A stretch of DNA of 64,000 bases from Shumkonia mesophila (GCF_026163695.1 NZ_JAOTID010000017.1:1-64000); one strand, 5' to 3'; shown: positions 15,908-24,844, counted from the stretch's first letter. The notes: generated from the letters alone by a model not told the origin. Translations and numbers: made by a program.

Positions 15908-16888
15908 ATGAAAAACAAGATCGTCGTCTTGACCACCGGCGGAACCATCGCCAGCGTCGAGAACGCCGAGACGGGACTGTTTTCTTCGGGTGCCCTGCCC
16001 GGCGAGGCGCTGCTCGGCATGTGCGACCTCGCGGTGCCGGTCGACCTCGACGTCCGCTCGGTCTTCCAGGTGCCGAGCAACGCCATGTCCTTCGCCAGGC
16101 TGATGTCGCTGCGCGCCGCCATCCTCGACGTCCTTAGCGACGAACGGGTGGCCGGCATCGTCGTCACCCACGGGACCGACACCCTCGAGGAGACCGCCTA
16201 TTTCCTGCGCCTGACGGTCGGCGATCCGCGCCCGGTCGTCGTCACCGGCTCCCAACGAACGCCGACCGAGCTGGGCACCGATTCCTTCACCAACATCCGC
16301 CACTCCATCCTCGCCGCGGCATCCCCGGCCTGCCGGGGCATGGGCGCCCTGGTCGTCTTCAACGAGGGAATCTATGCGGCCCGCCACGTGCGGAAGGTCC
16401 ATTCCTTCAATCCCCATGCCTTTACGGCATTCGGCTTCGGACAGTTGGGCTACGTCGACCGCGATGACGTCTGCGTCCGCCAGCGGCCGGTCGACGAGGA
16501 CGTCTTCCTGCCGGCGGGGCTGCCGCCGCGCGTCGACATCGTCAAGGTGGCGTTGGATTCCGACGGCCTGTTCGTCGATTGCGCGGTGGACAATGGGGCG
16601 CGGGGAATTATTCTAGAAGGGCTCGGTCGCGGCCACGTGACGCCAAGCTGTGCGCCTTCCGTAAGCCGCGCCGCCGAACGGGGAGTTCACGTCGTCATCA
16701 CGACCGGGTGCGAGCAGGGACGGGTGTATCCCGTCTACGACTTCGTCGGCGGGGTCATGGACCTGGAGGCGCGCGGCGCCGTGCGCGGCGGCGACCACAG
16801 CAGCCGCAAGGCGCGCATCAAGCTGGCCGTCATGCTGGCCGCCGGCGTCGAGGATCGCGAAGCCATCCGCCGGGCCTTCGCGACATGA
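15908..16888 (+). CDS. Cytoplasmic asparaginase family amidohydrolase
   Basis: A 326-residue enzyme without a signal peptide. Catalytic residues are in place: Thr13 in TTGGTIAS, Ser57 in VPSNAMS, and Thr90-Asp91 in THGTDTLEETA. A basic patch AARHVRKVHSFNP matches the region holding the catalytic Lys. These enzymes hydrolyse asparagine, and some glutamine or related amides, to the acid plus ammonia. Its position after a TRAP permease and before a FadR-type regulator suggests that it processes an imported amide. It could also be a salvage asparaginase co-opted for nitrogen release. GAAGGAG precedes the ATG. The stop overlaps a possible GntR start by ATGA. Confidence 0.9.
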   Translation: MKNKIVVLTTGGTIASVENAETGLFSSGALPGEALLGMCDLAVPVDLDVRSVFQVPSNAMSFARLMSLRAAILDVLSDERVAGIVVTHGTDTLEETAYFLRLTVGDPRPVVVTGSQRTPTELGTDSFTNIRHSILAAASPACRGMGALVVFNEGIYAARHVRKVHSFNPHAFTAFGFGQLGYVDRDDVCVRQRPVDEDVFLPAGLPPRVDIVKVALDSDGLFVDCAVDNGARGIILEGLGRGHVTPSCAPSVSRAAERGVHVVITTGCEQGRVYPVYDFVGGVMDLEARGAVRGGDHSSRKARIKLAVMLAAGVEDREAIRRAFAT

Positions 16889-16908
16889 ATGTGGAGAGGA
16901 AGGGGCGC

Positions 16909-17619
16909 ATGCAGAAATCGCTTCGCAGCAGTTCCCTGAGCGCGCCGGTCAACCGCGGCTCCGTCGTCGTGCTCGTCATGGAGCGCATCAAGCAGGCGCT
17001 CATCCGCGGGGAACTGAAAGCCGGCGACTTCCTGCCCTCGGAGGCCGAGTTAACCCGCAACCTGGGAGTCGGCAAGTCGAGCGTCCGCGAGGCGGTCAAA
17101 ATGCTGCAGGCGATGGGCATCGTCGAGGTCCGGCGCGGCCAGGGGACGGTGATTCGCGACCAGCCCGGCGAGAACTCGCTCAACACCCTGGTCTACCAGC
17201 TGATCCTGGCGCGCGGCGTGACCCAGGACGTCCTCGACTTCCGCTCGATGTTCGAACCCGCCTACACCATCATGGCCATGCACCGCGCCACCGACGAGGA
17301 CTATGGGGCCATCCAGGATGCCATCGACCGCCTGGAGGCGGCGTTGCAGGACCGCGTGCAGAGCGCCCGCCACGATGTCGCCTTTCACCGCGCCATCCTG
17401 CACGCGACGCGCAATCCGATGGTGATCCGCGTCGGCGAGACCCTGCTCGAAATGTTCGAGGCGGCCATCGAGACGTCCATGCGCACGCTGCCGAAGGTGG
17501 CGCTCAAGGACCACAAACAGATCTTCAAGGCCCTCCGCGCCAAGGACGCGACGGCGGTGCTGGCCGCCATCGCCGAAAGCTCGAAAAGCTGGGAACGCTG
17601 CCTGACCTACAACGAATAG
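16909..17619 (+). CDS. FadR-subfamily GntR transcriptional regulator of the asparaginase TRAP operon
   Basis: A 236-residue protein with a winged helix at about 15-85 (GDFLPSEAELTRNLGVGKSSVREA in outline, wing RRGQGTVI) and a C-terminal FCD helical domain. A start at 16885 would overlap the asparaginase stop by ATGA, but GGAGAGGAAGGGG just before 16909 makes the latter more likely. As the last gene of the TRAP-asparaginase operon it probably controls the promoter near 12867 and senses the imported acid or a product. Convergent with clpB, 12 bases away. Confidence 0.88.
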   Translation: MQKSLRSSSLSAPVNRGSVVVLVMERIKQALIRGELKAGDFLPSEAELTRNLGVGKSSVREAVKMLQAMGIVEVRRGQGTVIRDQPGENSLNTLVYQLILARGVTQDVLDFRSMFEPAYTIMAMHRATDEDYGAIQDAIDRLEAALQDRVQSARHDVAFHRAILHATRNPMVIRVGETLLEMFEAAIETSMRTLPKVALKDHKQIFKALRAKDATAVLAAIAESSKSWERCLTYNE

Positions 17620-17631
17620 CGGGACGGCCGA

Positions 17632-20235
17632 TCACTCGGCCGCCGCCGCCTTGACCCCGTTGATGACCAGGCCACCGTCGCCGGCCGAGACGTGGACCGT
17701 CTCGCCCTCGGCCACCTTGCCTTCGAGGATGAGGCCGGCCAGCGCGTTTTGCAGATACTGCTGGATCACCCGCCTCAACGGCCTGGCCCCGTAGTTGGGG
17801 TCGTAGCCCTTGTCGGCCAGCCACGCCTTGGCGGCGCCGTCCAGGTCCAAAGCGATCTGGCGATCGGCCAGCAGCTTGCGCAGGCGGGCCAGCTGGATGT
17901 CGACGATGGCGTCCATGTGGTCGCGGCTGAGCCGATGGAAGAGGATGATCTCGTCCAGGCGGTTCAGGAACTCCGGCTTGAAGGCGGCCCGCACCATTTC
18001 CATCACCGGGCCGCGCACCGCCGCCGAATCCTGGCCGGCCGGCTGGTTGCCCAGCACCTCGCCGCCGAGGTTGGAGGTCAGCACGATCAGCGTATTGCGG
18101 AAATCCACCGTGCGCCCCTGGCCGTCGGTCAAACGACCGTCGTCCAGCACCTGCAACAGCACGTTGAAGACGTCGGGGTGGGCCTTTTCGACCTCGTCGA
18201 ACAAGATCACCTGATAGGGCCGCCGCCGCACCGCCTCGGTCAGCGCGCCGCCCTCGTCGTAGCCGACGTAGCCGGGAGGCGCCCCGATCAGCCGGGCCAC
18301 CGAGTGCTTCTCCATGTATTCCGACATGTCGATGCGCACCATCGCCTGTTCGTCGTCGAACAGGAACTCGGCCAGGGCCTTGCAAAGCTCGGTCTTGCCC
18401 ACCCCGGTCGGGCCCAGGAACAGGAACGAGCCGATGGGGCGCGCCTGGTCCTGCAACCCGGCGCGGGCCCGGCGCACGGCGTTCGACACCGCGGCCAGCG
18501 CCTCGCCCTGGCCGACCACCCGGCGGCCGAGGTTCTTCTCCATGGCCAGCAGCTTGTCGCGCTCGCCGGCCAGCATCTTGTCGACCGGGATGCCGGTCCA
18601 GCGGCTGACGATGGAGGCGATGTGCTCGGGCGTCACCGCCTCCTCCAGCATCCCGGAATCCCCGCTCTTGTCGGCGCCGTCGGCGGCGGCCAACTGCTTC
18701 TCGAGGCCGGGGATGACCTGGTATTGCAGGCGCCCCGCTTCCTCGTAGCGGCCCTCGCGCATGGCCTTCTCCACCGCGATGCGGGCCTGGTCCAGCTCCT
18801 CCTTGATCTTGGTGGCGCCGGCCAGCGCCGCCTTCTCGCCCTGCCACTGGGCGGTCAGGGCGGCGGAATCCTCCTCCAGCTTGGCCAGCTCCTTCTCCAG
18901 CTTCTTCAGGCGCTCCTTCGAGGCGTCGTCGGTTTCCTTCTTCAGCGCCTCGCGCTCGATCTTGAGCTGGATGATGCGCCGGTCCAGCTCGTCGATGGCC
19001 TCGGGCTTGGAATCGATCTCCATGCGCAGCCGGCTGGCCGCCTCGTCCATCAGGTCGATGGCCTTGTCGGGCAGGAAGCGGTCGGAAATGTAGCGGTTGG
19101 AAAGGGTGGCCGCCGATACGATGGCGGCGTCCTGGATGCGGATGCCGTGGTGCAACTCGTACTTCTCGCGCAGGCCGCGCAGGATCGAAATCGTGTCCTC
19201 GACCGTCGGTTCGGGCACGAAGACCGGCTGGAAGCGCCGGGCCAGGGCGGCGTCCTTCTCGACGTGCTTGCGGTATTCGTTCAGCGTGGTGGCGCCGACG
19301 CAATGCAAATCGCCGCGCGCCAGGGCCGGCTTCAGCAGGTTGGAGGCGTCCATGCTGCCCTCGGCCGAACCGGCGCCGACGATGGTGTGCATCTCGTCGA
19401 TGAAGAGAATCACCTGCCCCGCCGCGGCATTGATCTCCTGCAGCACGGCTTTTAAGCGCTCCTCGAACTCGCCGCGATACTTGGCGCCGGCCACCAGGGC
19501 GCCGAGATCGAGCGCCATCAGGCGCTTGTCCTTGAGCGGCTCCGGCACGTCGCCCTGCACGATCCTCTGGGCCAGGCCCTCGACGATGGCGGTTTTGCCG
19601 ACCCCCGGCTCGCCGATCAGCACCGGGTTGTTCTTGGTGCGCCGCGACAGAACCTGGATGGTGCGCCGGATCTCCTCGTCGCGCCCGACCACCGGGTCGA
19701 GCTTGCCTTCGGCGGCCGCCGCCGTCAGGTCGCGGGCGTATTTCTTGAGCGCGTCGTAACCCTCCTCGGCCGAGGCCGAGGTGGCGGTGCGCCCCTTGCG
19801 CAGGTCCTCGATGGCGGTGTTGAGCTTTTGCGGTGTGACGCCGGCGTCGGCCAGCGCCTTGGCGGCCGGGGAGCCGGCGGCCAGGGCCAGCGCCAGCAGC
19901 AGGCGCTCGACGGTGACGAAGCTGTCTCCCGCCTTGGTGGCGATCTGCTCGGCCGCATCGAACAGGCGCGCGGTGTCCTGGGCCATGTACATCTGGCCGG
20001 CCCCGGCGCCCTCGACCTTGGGCAGCTTGGCCAGTTCGGCGTCGGTCGCCGCCAGCGCCCGGCGGGCGTCGCCGCCGGCCCTGCCGATCAGCCCGGCGCA
20101 CATGCCCTCCTTGTCGTCCAGCAGGACCTTGAGTACGTGCAGCGGGGTGAGTTGCTGGTGGTTCATGCGCATCGCCGTCGTCTGGGCCGACTGCACGAAG
20201 CCGCGCACGCGTTCGGTCATTTTCTCGAAGTTCAT
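17632..20235 (-). CDS. clpB: ATP-dependent disaggregase ClpB
   Basis: An 867-residue Hsp100 chaperone of normal length. N-terminal repeat domain about 1-150; first AAA module with Walker A GEPGVGKT at 208-215 and Walker B VILFIDE; a long Lys/Glu-rich coiled-coil middle domain about 400-530; second AAA module with [10 protein letters not shown] (about 607) and [11 protein letters not shown]. It rescues aggregated proteins with DnaK after heat or other stress. A candidate RpoH promoter lies at 20321-20351. clpB near prmC and DUF4167 is a common alphaproteobacterial arrangement. Confidence 0.97.
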   Translation of the reverse strand: MNFEKMTERVRGFVQSAQTTAMRMNHQQLTPLHVLKVLLDDKEGMCAGLIGRAGGDARRALAATDAELAKLPKVEGAGAGQMYMAQDTARLFDAAEQIATKAGDSFVTVERLLLALALAAGSPAAKALADAGVTPQKLNTAIEDLRKGRTATSASAEEGYDALKKYARDLTAAAAEGKLDPVVGRDEEIRRTIQVLSRRTKNNPVLIGEPGVGKTAIVEGLAQRIVQGDVPEPLKDKRLMALDLGALVAGAKYRGEFEERLKAVLQEINAAAGQVILFIDEMHTIVGAGSAEGSMDASNLLKPALARGDLHCVGATTLNEYRKHVEKDAALARRFQPVFVPEPTVEDTISILRGLREKYELHHGIRIQDAAIVSAATLSNRYISDRFLPDKAIDLMDEAASRLRMEIDSKPEAIDELDRRIIQLKIEREALKKETDDASKERLKKLEKELAKLEEDSAALTAQWQGEKAALAGATKIKEELDQARIAVEKAMREGRYEEAGRLQYQVIPGLEKQLAAADGADKSGDSGMLEEAVTPEHIASIVSRWTGIPVDKMLAGERDKLLAMEKNLGRRVVGQGEALAAVSNAVRRARAGLQDQARPIGSFLFLGPTGVGKTELCKALAEFLFDDEQAMVRIDMSEYMEKHSVARLIGAPPGYVGYDEGGALTEAVRRRPYQVILFDEVEKAHPDVFNVLLQVLDDGRLTDGQGRTVDFRNTLIVLTSNLGGEVLGNQPAGQDSAAVRGPVMEMVRAAFKPEFLNRLDEIILFHRLSRDHMDAIVDIQLARLRKLLADRQIALDLDGAAKAWLADKGYDPNYGARPLRRVIQQYLQNALAGLILEGKVAEGETVHVSAGDGGLVINGVKAAAAE

Positions 20236-20320
20236 GCTTCAGACCTTTCTCCGACAGGGCTCCGGGGCCCCCGTCGTGGGCGGCCCGCCCGGCCCCTCGA
20301 TCCGTCCGTTTTCCACTGCT

Positions 20321-20351
20321 GAAATATGGCACAGCCCCGCCGCCGCGCAAG
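20321..20351 (-). promoter_or_regulatory. Candidate heat-shock (RpoH) promoter for clpB
   Basis: Read on the minus strand, CTTG (20351-20348) is followed after 18 bases by CCATATTTC. This resembles alphaproteobacterial RpoH promoters (CTTG about 17-18 bases before CYTATNT-like sequence). It lies about 85 bases upstream of the clpB ATG, and clpB is a classic RpoH target. Confidence 0.45.
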
Positions 20352-20357
20352 GCGGCT

Positions 20358-20789
20358 TCAGCCCAGGCCGTCGATGAGACCGAGCAGAACGGCGTAGCGC
20401 CCGGCCTTGCCGATGGCGACCAACGGCAGCATGACCAGGAAGGGCGTGCGCAGGACGCCGGCCAGGAAGGTCAGCGGATCGCCGATGACCGGCACCCAGG
20501 CGAACAGCAGCGAAAGGACGCCCCAGCGGTTGAACAGGCGCGTGGCCCGCGCCAGCGCCGGTTCCTTGACGGGAAACCACCGGCGCTCCCGCCAGGCCAG
20601 ACAATACCGCCCGAGTCCCCAGTTGACCGCCGAGCCCAGCACGTTGCCGGCGGTGGCGACGGCGAACAACCCGCCGGTGGAGAAATGCCCCGAGACCGCC
20701 AGGCCGGCCAGCACCGCCTCCGAGGAGAACGGCAACACCGTCGCCGCCAGGAAGGCCGACAGGAACAGCCCGACATACCCTTCCGCCAT
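20358..20789 (-). CDS. YqaA-like small DedA-related membrane protein
   Basis: A 143-residue inner-membrane protein, the same length as E. coli YqaA and similar along its length: FLAATVLPFSSEAVLAGL, GNVLGSAVNWGLGRY and FAWVPVIGDPLTFLAGVLR. DedA-type proteins are linked to membrane lipid flipping and envelope homeostasis, but YqaA itself is poorly characterised. The ATG at 20789 is chosen because GGGGGA precedes it and upstream residues are not membrane-like. Two palindromic operator-like sites lie 89-128 bases upstream. Confidence 0.8.
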   Translation of the reverse strand: MAEGYVGLFLSAFLAATVLPFSSEAVLAGLAVSGHFSTGGLFAVATAGNVLGSAVNWGLGRYCLAWRERRWFPVKEPALARATRLFNRWGVLSLLFAWVPVIGDPLTFLAGVLRTPFLVMLPLVAIGKAGRYAVLLGLIDGLG

Positions 20790-20877
20790 GATCCCCCTTT
20801 CCACGCCCGCCCCCATATGACGCGACGGCGGGACCGGCCGCAAGTTTGTTGCGTCCGCGGGGGTGTTGGCGGGCTTA

Positions 20878-20917
20878 TCCCACGATGTGGAACGCCATTT
20901 TATCCCACCATGTGGGA
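20878..20917. promoter_or_regulatory. Two operator-like palindromes TCCCAC-N3-GTGGGA
   Basis: Site 1 at 20878-20892 (TCCCACGATGTGGAA) and site 2 at 20903-20917 (TCCCACCATGTGGGA) have centres 25 bases apart, and each is preceded by TTA. The second has perfect 6-bp arms. They lie between the yqaA-like gene (minus) and the small frame at 21060 (plus), so could serve either. I cannot assign a regulator. Confidence 0.5.
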
Positions 20918-21059
20918 TGGGCTGAGATCGGCCTATACCGCGCGGTACAGTGAGTTCTGCGCTTTCCAGACGGCAGCCCCGCGATCTCCGCATAACTCGT
21001 ATGGGTAATTTTATGTCATAAACTCGCCAGCCCCAAACGAATGAACCGAGGGACCGGTT

Positions 21060-21137
21060 ATGAACTACATCGTCGAGATGGTTGCCTTCTTCGAGATCTC
21101 CACCCTTTCCTGCATGGTCGGCCTGATCTTCATCTGA
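21060..21137 (+). CDS. Possible 25-residue hydrophobic membrane peptide
   Basis: The frame ATG at 21060 to TGA at 21135-21137 encodes 25 residues: Met-Asn-Tyr, then a mostly hydrophobic run with one Glu near each end of the first half (VEMVAFFEISTLSCMVGLIFI). It would span the membrane once. GAGGGA lies about 10 bases upstream, and the frame is followed directly by two hairpins (21139-21150 and 21161-21187), as expected of a short transcript unit. Too short for statistics, and no homologue is recognised. Confidence 0.35.
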   Translation: MNYIVEMVAFFEISTLSCMVGLIFI

Positions 21138-21138
21138 C

Positions 21139-21187
21139 GCCTCCGGAGGCAGCCTGCTGCGGAAAGCGGCCGCTACGACCGCTTTCC
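21139..21187 (+). terminator. Two hairpins after the 25-residue frame
   Basis: GCCTCCGGAGGC (21139-21150) is a perfect palindrome, and ggaaagcgg (21161-21169) pairs exactly with ccgctttcc (21179-21187). Neither has a following T-run. From here to 21392 I see only GC-rich, CCCGATCC-repeating DNA without a gene. Confidence 0.45.
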
Positions 21188-21392
21188 ATCAGATCAGAGC
21201 CAATGGGCGCCCCGCCTCCCCGCCCGCCCTCCTAGTCCCATCCCGATCCTTGCCTCATCCCCTCCCGATCCTCGCGGCGCCATCGGCGGCCGCGATCTTT
21301 TGTTGCGCAACGCCCATCGGTGCCCCGGCTTGCAATCGCCCCGCCCCATCGCCTAATCCGGAACGACACGGCGCACATCGCGGGAGGCCGGG

Positions 21393-22016
21393 ATGACGGT
21401 TGCACTTTTCGACGCCGGGGAAACCCATCGCCGCTTCGTCGGCGTGGCGGAAGCGATTTCGCCGGCGCTGGCGGTCGACCTCGCGGCCATCGGCCCGGTG
21501 GCGTGGCCGGAGCGACGCGACGACGGGCTCGGCCTGTTCCTGTCCCGCGCCGTGGTCGGCCAGCAGCTTTCGACCCGGGTGGCCAGCGTCATCTGGAACC
21601 GCATCGAGGCCCTGCCCCGCGACGCCGGCGGGGATGTTCTGGGAATCTTCCGGGCGGACAACGCCCAGGCCCTGAGGGCGTGCGGCGTCTCCGGCAACAA
21701 GGTGAAGGCCTTGACCGCCATCCGCGACGCCGCGATGGCGGGCCGGCTGGCCGAGGAGGCGCTGCGCGCCGTGACCGCCGACGAGCGGGGCCGCCGGTTG
21801 CAGACCATCTGGGGGATCGGCCAGTGGACCTGCGACATGGCCTCGATCTTTTACTTCCGCGACGTCGATGTCTGGCCGGAAGGCGACGCCGCGGTGATCC
21901 GGACCTTCGCGCGCTACATCGGCCGCCGCCAGCCGGCCAAAACGGCGGCGCGCTTCGCGCCCCAGCGCTCGGTCCTGGCGCTCTATATGTGGGCGATCAT
22001 CGACGGCGTGCCGTGA
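21393..22016 (+). CDS. AlkA-like 3-methyladenine DNA glycosylase (HhH-GPD)
   Basis: A 207-residue base-excision enzyme. The helix-hairpin-helix is LQTIWGIGQWTCDMA (136-150), and the catalytic Asp is Asp165 in DVWPEGDAAV, the position used by AlkA-type glycosylases. An early VVGQQLSTRVASVIWNRI helix matches the family. It removes alkylated bases from DNA. Shorter than E. coli AlkA because it lacks that protein's N-terminal domain, as many bacterial homologues do. Its 3' end overlaps the DUF1194 gene on the other strand by 20 bp. Confidence 0.88.
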   Translation: MTVALFDAGETHRRFVGVAEAISPALAVDLAAIGPVAWPERRDDGLGLFLSRAVVGQQLSTRVASVIWNRIEALPRDAGGDVLGIFRADNAQALRACGVSGNKVKALTAIRDAAMAGRLAEEALRAVTADERGRRLQTIWGIGQWTCDMASIFYFRDVDVWPEGDAAVIRTFARYIGRRQPAKTAARFAPQRSVLALYMWAIIDGVP

Positions 22017-22779
22017 GGCGTGCCGTCTCGGTCCCAGGCGTTCCGGGCGGCGCGCCGGTCGGGCCGGCGTCGGCGATCTCCTGGATCATCTTCCTGCGGA
22101 TGGCCTCGGCGAAGTTGGCCTCGCCCTCCGCCGTCATCAGAAAGGCGCCGAAGCCGCCGATGACCTCGTTGGCATAGTGCTCGCCCAGGGCCTCGCCGCG
22201 CGGACCGGGCACGCCCCCTCCCGCCCGGCGGATCAGCAGCGCGTTGATGGTGATGCCGGCATTCAGCGCGGCGGCCCGCATCAGGGGCAGCGGGCGGCCG
22301 TTGATCTGCGGCCCGTCGCCCGAGACGTCGATCACCTTGCGGGCGCCCTGATGGGCGTTGGTCTCGATCAGGCGGGTGGAATGGGCGATGGCCTCGGAGA
22401 TGGAGTTGTAGCCCCTGGCCACGCGCGGCGCCGCCATCAGGCGGGCCGCGAAATCGGCGGCCTCGGCGGGCCCGCGGATGACCATCCAGTCGACGATGGT
22501 ATGCACGCTGTCGGGCGCCGCCCATTCGACGAAGGCCAGCGCGATGGCGCCATGGCGGCCGCCGGTGATGGCCGCCAGCACCGCCCGGCTGGCGATGGCC
22601 TCGGCATAGCCGCGGCGTTGCAGCATGAACTCGTCCTCGTCGATGGACCCCGAGCCGTCGGCGGCCAGCACCAGTTCGAGGTCGACTGGCTCGGCGGCGG
22701 CCGGGCGCGCGAAAAAAGCGAGAAGGGAGAGGGCAGCCGCCAGGACGGCGGGCGGGGCGAGGCGGGTCCAGCGGGTCAT
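21997..22779 (-). CDS. DUF1194 protein, secreted VWA-like domain
   Basis: About 260 residues with a signal peptide (LAALSLLAFFARPAAA). After it, DLELVLAADGSGSIDEDEF is a MIDAS-type DxSxS metal site (here DGSGS), and the rest fits a von Willebrand A-like fold as in DUF1194. A Gly/Pro-rich tail closes it. The ATG at 22779 is chosen because GGAG lies six bases upstream; an ATG at 22803 has its purine run too close. Function is unknown; VWA domains usually mediate metal-dependent protein contacts. Convergent and overlapping with the glycosylase gene. Confidence 0.78.
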   Translation of the reverse strand: MTRWTRLAPPAVLAAALSLLAFFARPAAAEPVDLELVLAADGSGSIDEDEFMLQRRGYAEAIASRAVLAAITGGRHGAIALAFVEWAAPDSVHTIVDWMVIRGPAEAADFAARLMAAPRVARGYNSISEAIAHSTRLIETNAHQGARKVIDVSGDGPQINGRPLPLMRAAALNAGITINALLIRRAGGGVPGPRGEALGEHYANEVIGGFGAFLMTAEGEANFAEAIRRKMIQEIADAGPTGAPPGTPGTETARLTARRR

Positions 22780-22882
22780 CGGCGGCTCCGTCGCGGGGGA
22801 CATTCCTTCGTCATATGGGAACGGCCGGGCCGCTTCGCCCTATCCCGTTGACAGCGCCGCCGGCCCATCGGAAGGTGGCGCC

Positions 22883-23656
22883 ATGACCGAGGACACACCC
22901 CTTCCCCGCATCGCCCGCCTGTGCCGCTACCCCGTCAAGGGATTAAGCGCCGAGCCGTTGCAAACCGTGACCCTGGCCGCCGGCGAAGGGCTGCCCGAGG
23001 ACCGGCGTTTCGCCCTGGCCCACGCCGGCACCCGCTTCGACGCGGCCAACCCCGAGTGGCTGCCCAAGCGCCAGTTCCTCATGCTGATGAAAAACGAACG
23101 CCTCGCCCTTCTGCAAAGCCGCTACGACGCCGCCACGACGACGCTGGAAATCTGGCGCGGCGGCAAGCGGGTGGCGCGGGGCGCGCTGTCCACCCCGGTC
23201 GGGCGCGCCGTCATCGAGGATTTCTTCGCCGCCTTCATGCAGGCCGAGGCGCTGGGCAAGCCGAAACTGGTCGAGGCGCCCGGCCACATGTTCTCGGACG
23301 CCCGCGAAAAGGTGGTGTCGGTGATCAATCTGGCCAGCGTGGCCGACCTCGAACGGGTGGTCGGCCGGCCGGTCGATCCCATCCGCTTTCGCGGCAACGT
23401 CTACGTCGAGGGGCTGCCGGCGTGGGCGGAATTCGACTGGCTGGGCCGCGAGATCGCCGTCGGCAGCGCCAAACTCCGCGTCGCCAGGCGCATCCCGCGT
23501 TGTCCGGCGACCGACGTCGATCCGACGAGCGGGGCGCGCGATATGACCATCCCGCGTACCCTGATGGCCGCCTTCGGCCATGCCGATCTCGGCGTTTACG
23601 CCGAAGTGACCGCAGGCGGCGCCGTCGCCATCGGCAACGGCATCCGCCTGCTGTAG
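22883..23656 (+). CDS. MOSC-domain protein
   Basis: A 257-residue protein with an N-terminal MOSC-associated beta-barrel (IARLCRYPVKGLSAE, 10-24) and a C-terminal MOSC domain with the conserved Cys207 in RIPRCPATDVDP. MOSC proteins bind or transfer sulfurated molybdenum cofactor or act as pyridoxal-independent sulfur carriers, as in YcbX/mARC. The frame is open 258 bases further upstream, but AAGGTGG before 22883 and family length support this ATG. The window also encodes a MOT1-type molybdate transporter far away. Confidence 0.87.
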   Translation: MTEDTPLPRIARLCRYPVKGLSAEPLQTVTLAAGEGLPEDRRFALAHAGTRFDAANPEWLPKRQFLMLMKNERLALLQSRYDAATTTLEIWRGGKRVARGALSTPVGRAVIEDFFAAFMQAEALGKPKLVEAPGHMFSDAREKVVSVINLASVADLERVVGRPVDPIRFRGNVYVEGLPAWAEFDWLGREIAVGSAKLRVARRIPRCPATDVDPTSGARDMTIPRTLMAAFGHADLGVYAEVTAGGAVAIGNGIRLL

Positions 23657-23691
23657 AGGAAGTCTTACGAAGGGAAGGGCCGGGCGGGCGT

Positions 23692-24708
23692 TCAGTCCGC
23701 GCCGGCCGGTTCCTTCTTCGGGGCGGCGCGGCGGACCCGCCGGCGAAGCGGCTTGGGCCCGAACAGGCCGCCTTCGCGGCTTTCGGCGCTGGGCGTGTCG
23801 GTGGCGGCGGAGGTTTCGGGCTCCGAAGCGGCCGCCGGTTCGGCCGGCGCCTCGGGCGATCCGCTCTGCGAGCGCTGGGCCAGGGTACGCCGGCCGCCGA
23901 GGCCAAGCGTACGCTCGCCGCGGCGATGTCCGGTCCCGGTGCCGTTTGCCGTCGCCGGCTCGTCCTGCGGGGCCGGCTCGGCAGCCTCCACGGACTCGTC
24001 GGCATCGGCGCGGGCCAGGGCCTCGGCCAGTTCGGCCGCCTGGCGGGCGGGCGCGGCGTCCGCCGTCACCTCGGCAAAACGGGGCCGCTGCACCGGCTCG
24101 GCCGGACGCATCGGCCGGAATTCGTCGGCCGGGCGCTGCACCGGCTCGCGCTGCACCGGCTCGGCCGGACGCATCGGACGAAACTCGTCGGCCGGGCGCT
24201 GTACCGGCTCGCGCTGCACCGGCTCGGCCGGGCGCATCGGCCGAAACTCGTCGGCCGGGCGGTGCGGCTGGGAGCGATAGGGTTCGCCCTGGCGATCGTC
24301 GCGTTCCGAAGCGGAATTTCCGTCCTCGTCCTCGCCCTCGTCCTCGCCCATATCGGACGCACCCGAGGATTCGCCGTCATCGCCGAACTGGCCGGCGGCC
24401 GATTCGGGCGGCGGCGGAATGCGGTTGTTCGGGTCGCCGCGCGACTGGCCATTGCCGTTGGCGGCATTGACGAGGCGATAGTAGTGGTCGGCGAACTGGA
24501 AATATCCCTCGGCGGCGATGCGATCGCCCGCCGACACCGCGTCGCGGGCCAGGGACAGGTACTTCTCGTAGACCTGTTGCGCCGTTCCGCGAATCTTGAC
24601 TTCCGGACCCGAACTTTCGAAGGTCTGGTTCTTGCCGCCGCCGCCTTGGGAAAATCGCTTTCCGTTGCCACGAGGGCGTCCCCGTCTGGGGCCTGTCGTG
24701 TGTTTCAT
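23692..24708 (-). CDS. DUF4167 protein with tandem repeats
   Basis: A 338-residue protein. Residues 1-85 hold the conserved DUF4167 core: basic, Gly-rich start (RRGRPRGNGKRF) and FESSGPEVKIRGTAQQVYEKY, then a helical region ending in HYYRLVNAA. The rest is low-complexity: an acidic patch at 120-140, three copies of a 21-residue unit beginning RPADEFRPM (150-207), and a basic C-terminus. The family is nearly confined to Alphaproteobacteria, often near prmC and clpB as here; the RNA-binding-like basic N-terminus suggests nucleic-acid contact, but function is unproven. Confidence 0.88.
   Translation of the reverse strand: MKHTTGPRRGRPRGNGKRFSQGGGGKNQTFESSGPEVKIRGTAQQVYEKYLSLARDAVSAGDRIAAEGYFQFADHYYRLVNAANGNGQSRGDPNNRIPPPPESAAGQFGDDGESSGASDMGEDEGEDEDGNSASERDDRQGEPYRSQPHRPADEFRPMRPAEPVQREPVQRPADEFRPMRPAEPVQREPVQRPADEFRPMRPAEPVQRPRFAEVTADAAPARQAAELAEALARADADESVEAAEPAPQDEPATANGTGTGHRRGERTLGLGGRRTLAQRSQSGSPEAPAEPAAASEPETSAATDTPSAESREGGLFGPKPLRRRVRRAAPKKEPAGAD
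24088..24261. repeat. 63-bp tandem repeat inside the DUF4167 gene, about 2.8 copies
   Basis: Encodes residues 150-170, 171-191 and 192-207 of the DUF4167 protein. The period is a multiple of three, so copy number can vary without frameshift. Copies differ at only a few wobble bases, which points to recent expansion. Confidence 0.85.
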
Positions 24709-24844
24709 GGCACCTGTGTTTTATCGGTTTACGAACCGGTGTTCCAAATCACGCGCGGACCGCACACTCTCGCCGGCTGTCGGCCGACCGAACGTCGACG
24801 GCAGCGTGATGGAATTAGGTTTTTTGCTGGCGCCCCTGGGGCGC

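Noticed and set aside
14417-16417. A minus-strand frame of 666 codons opposite dctM and the asparaginase
   Set aside because: Composition dominated by Asp, Gly, Arg and His from reversed codons; no fold or motif.
20874-20892. A DnaA-box-like TTATCCCAC
   Set aside because: Differs from the TTATCCACA consensus and fits the paired palindrome better; no origin-type cluster nearby.
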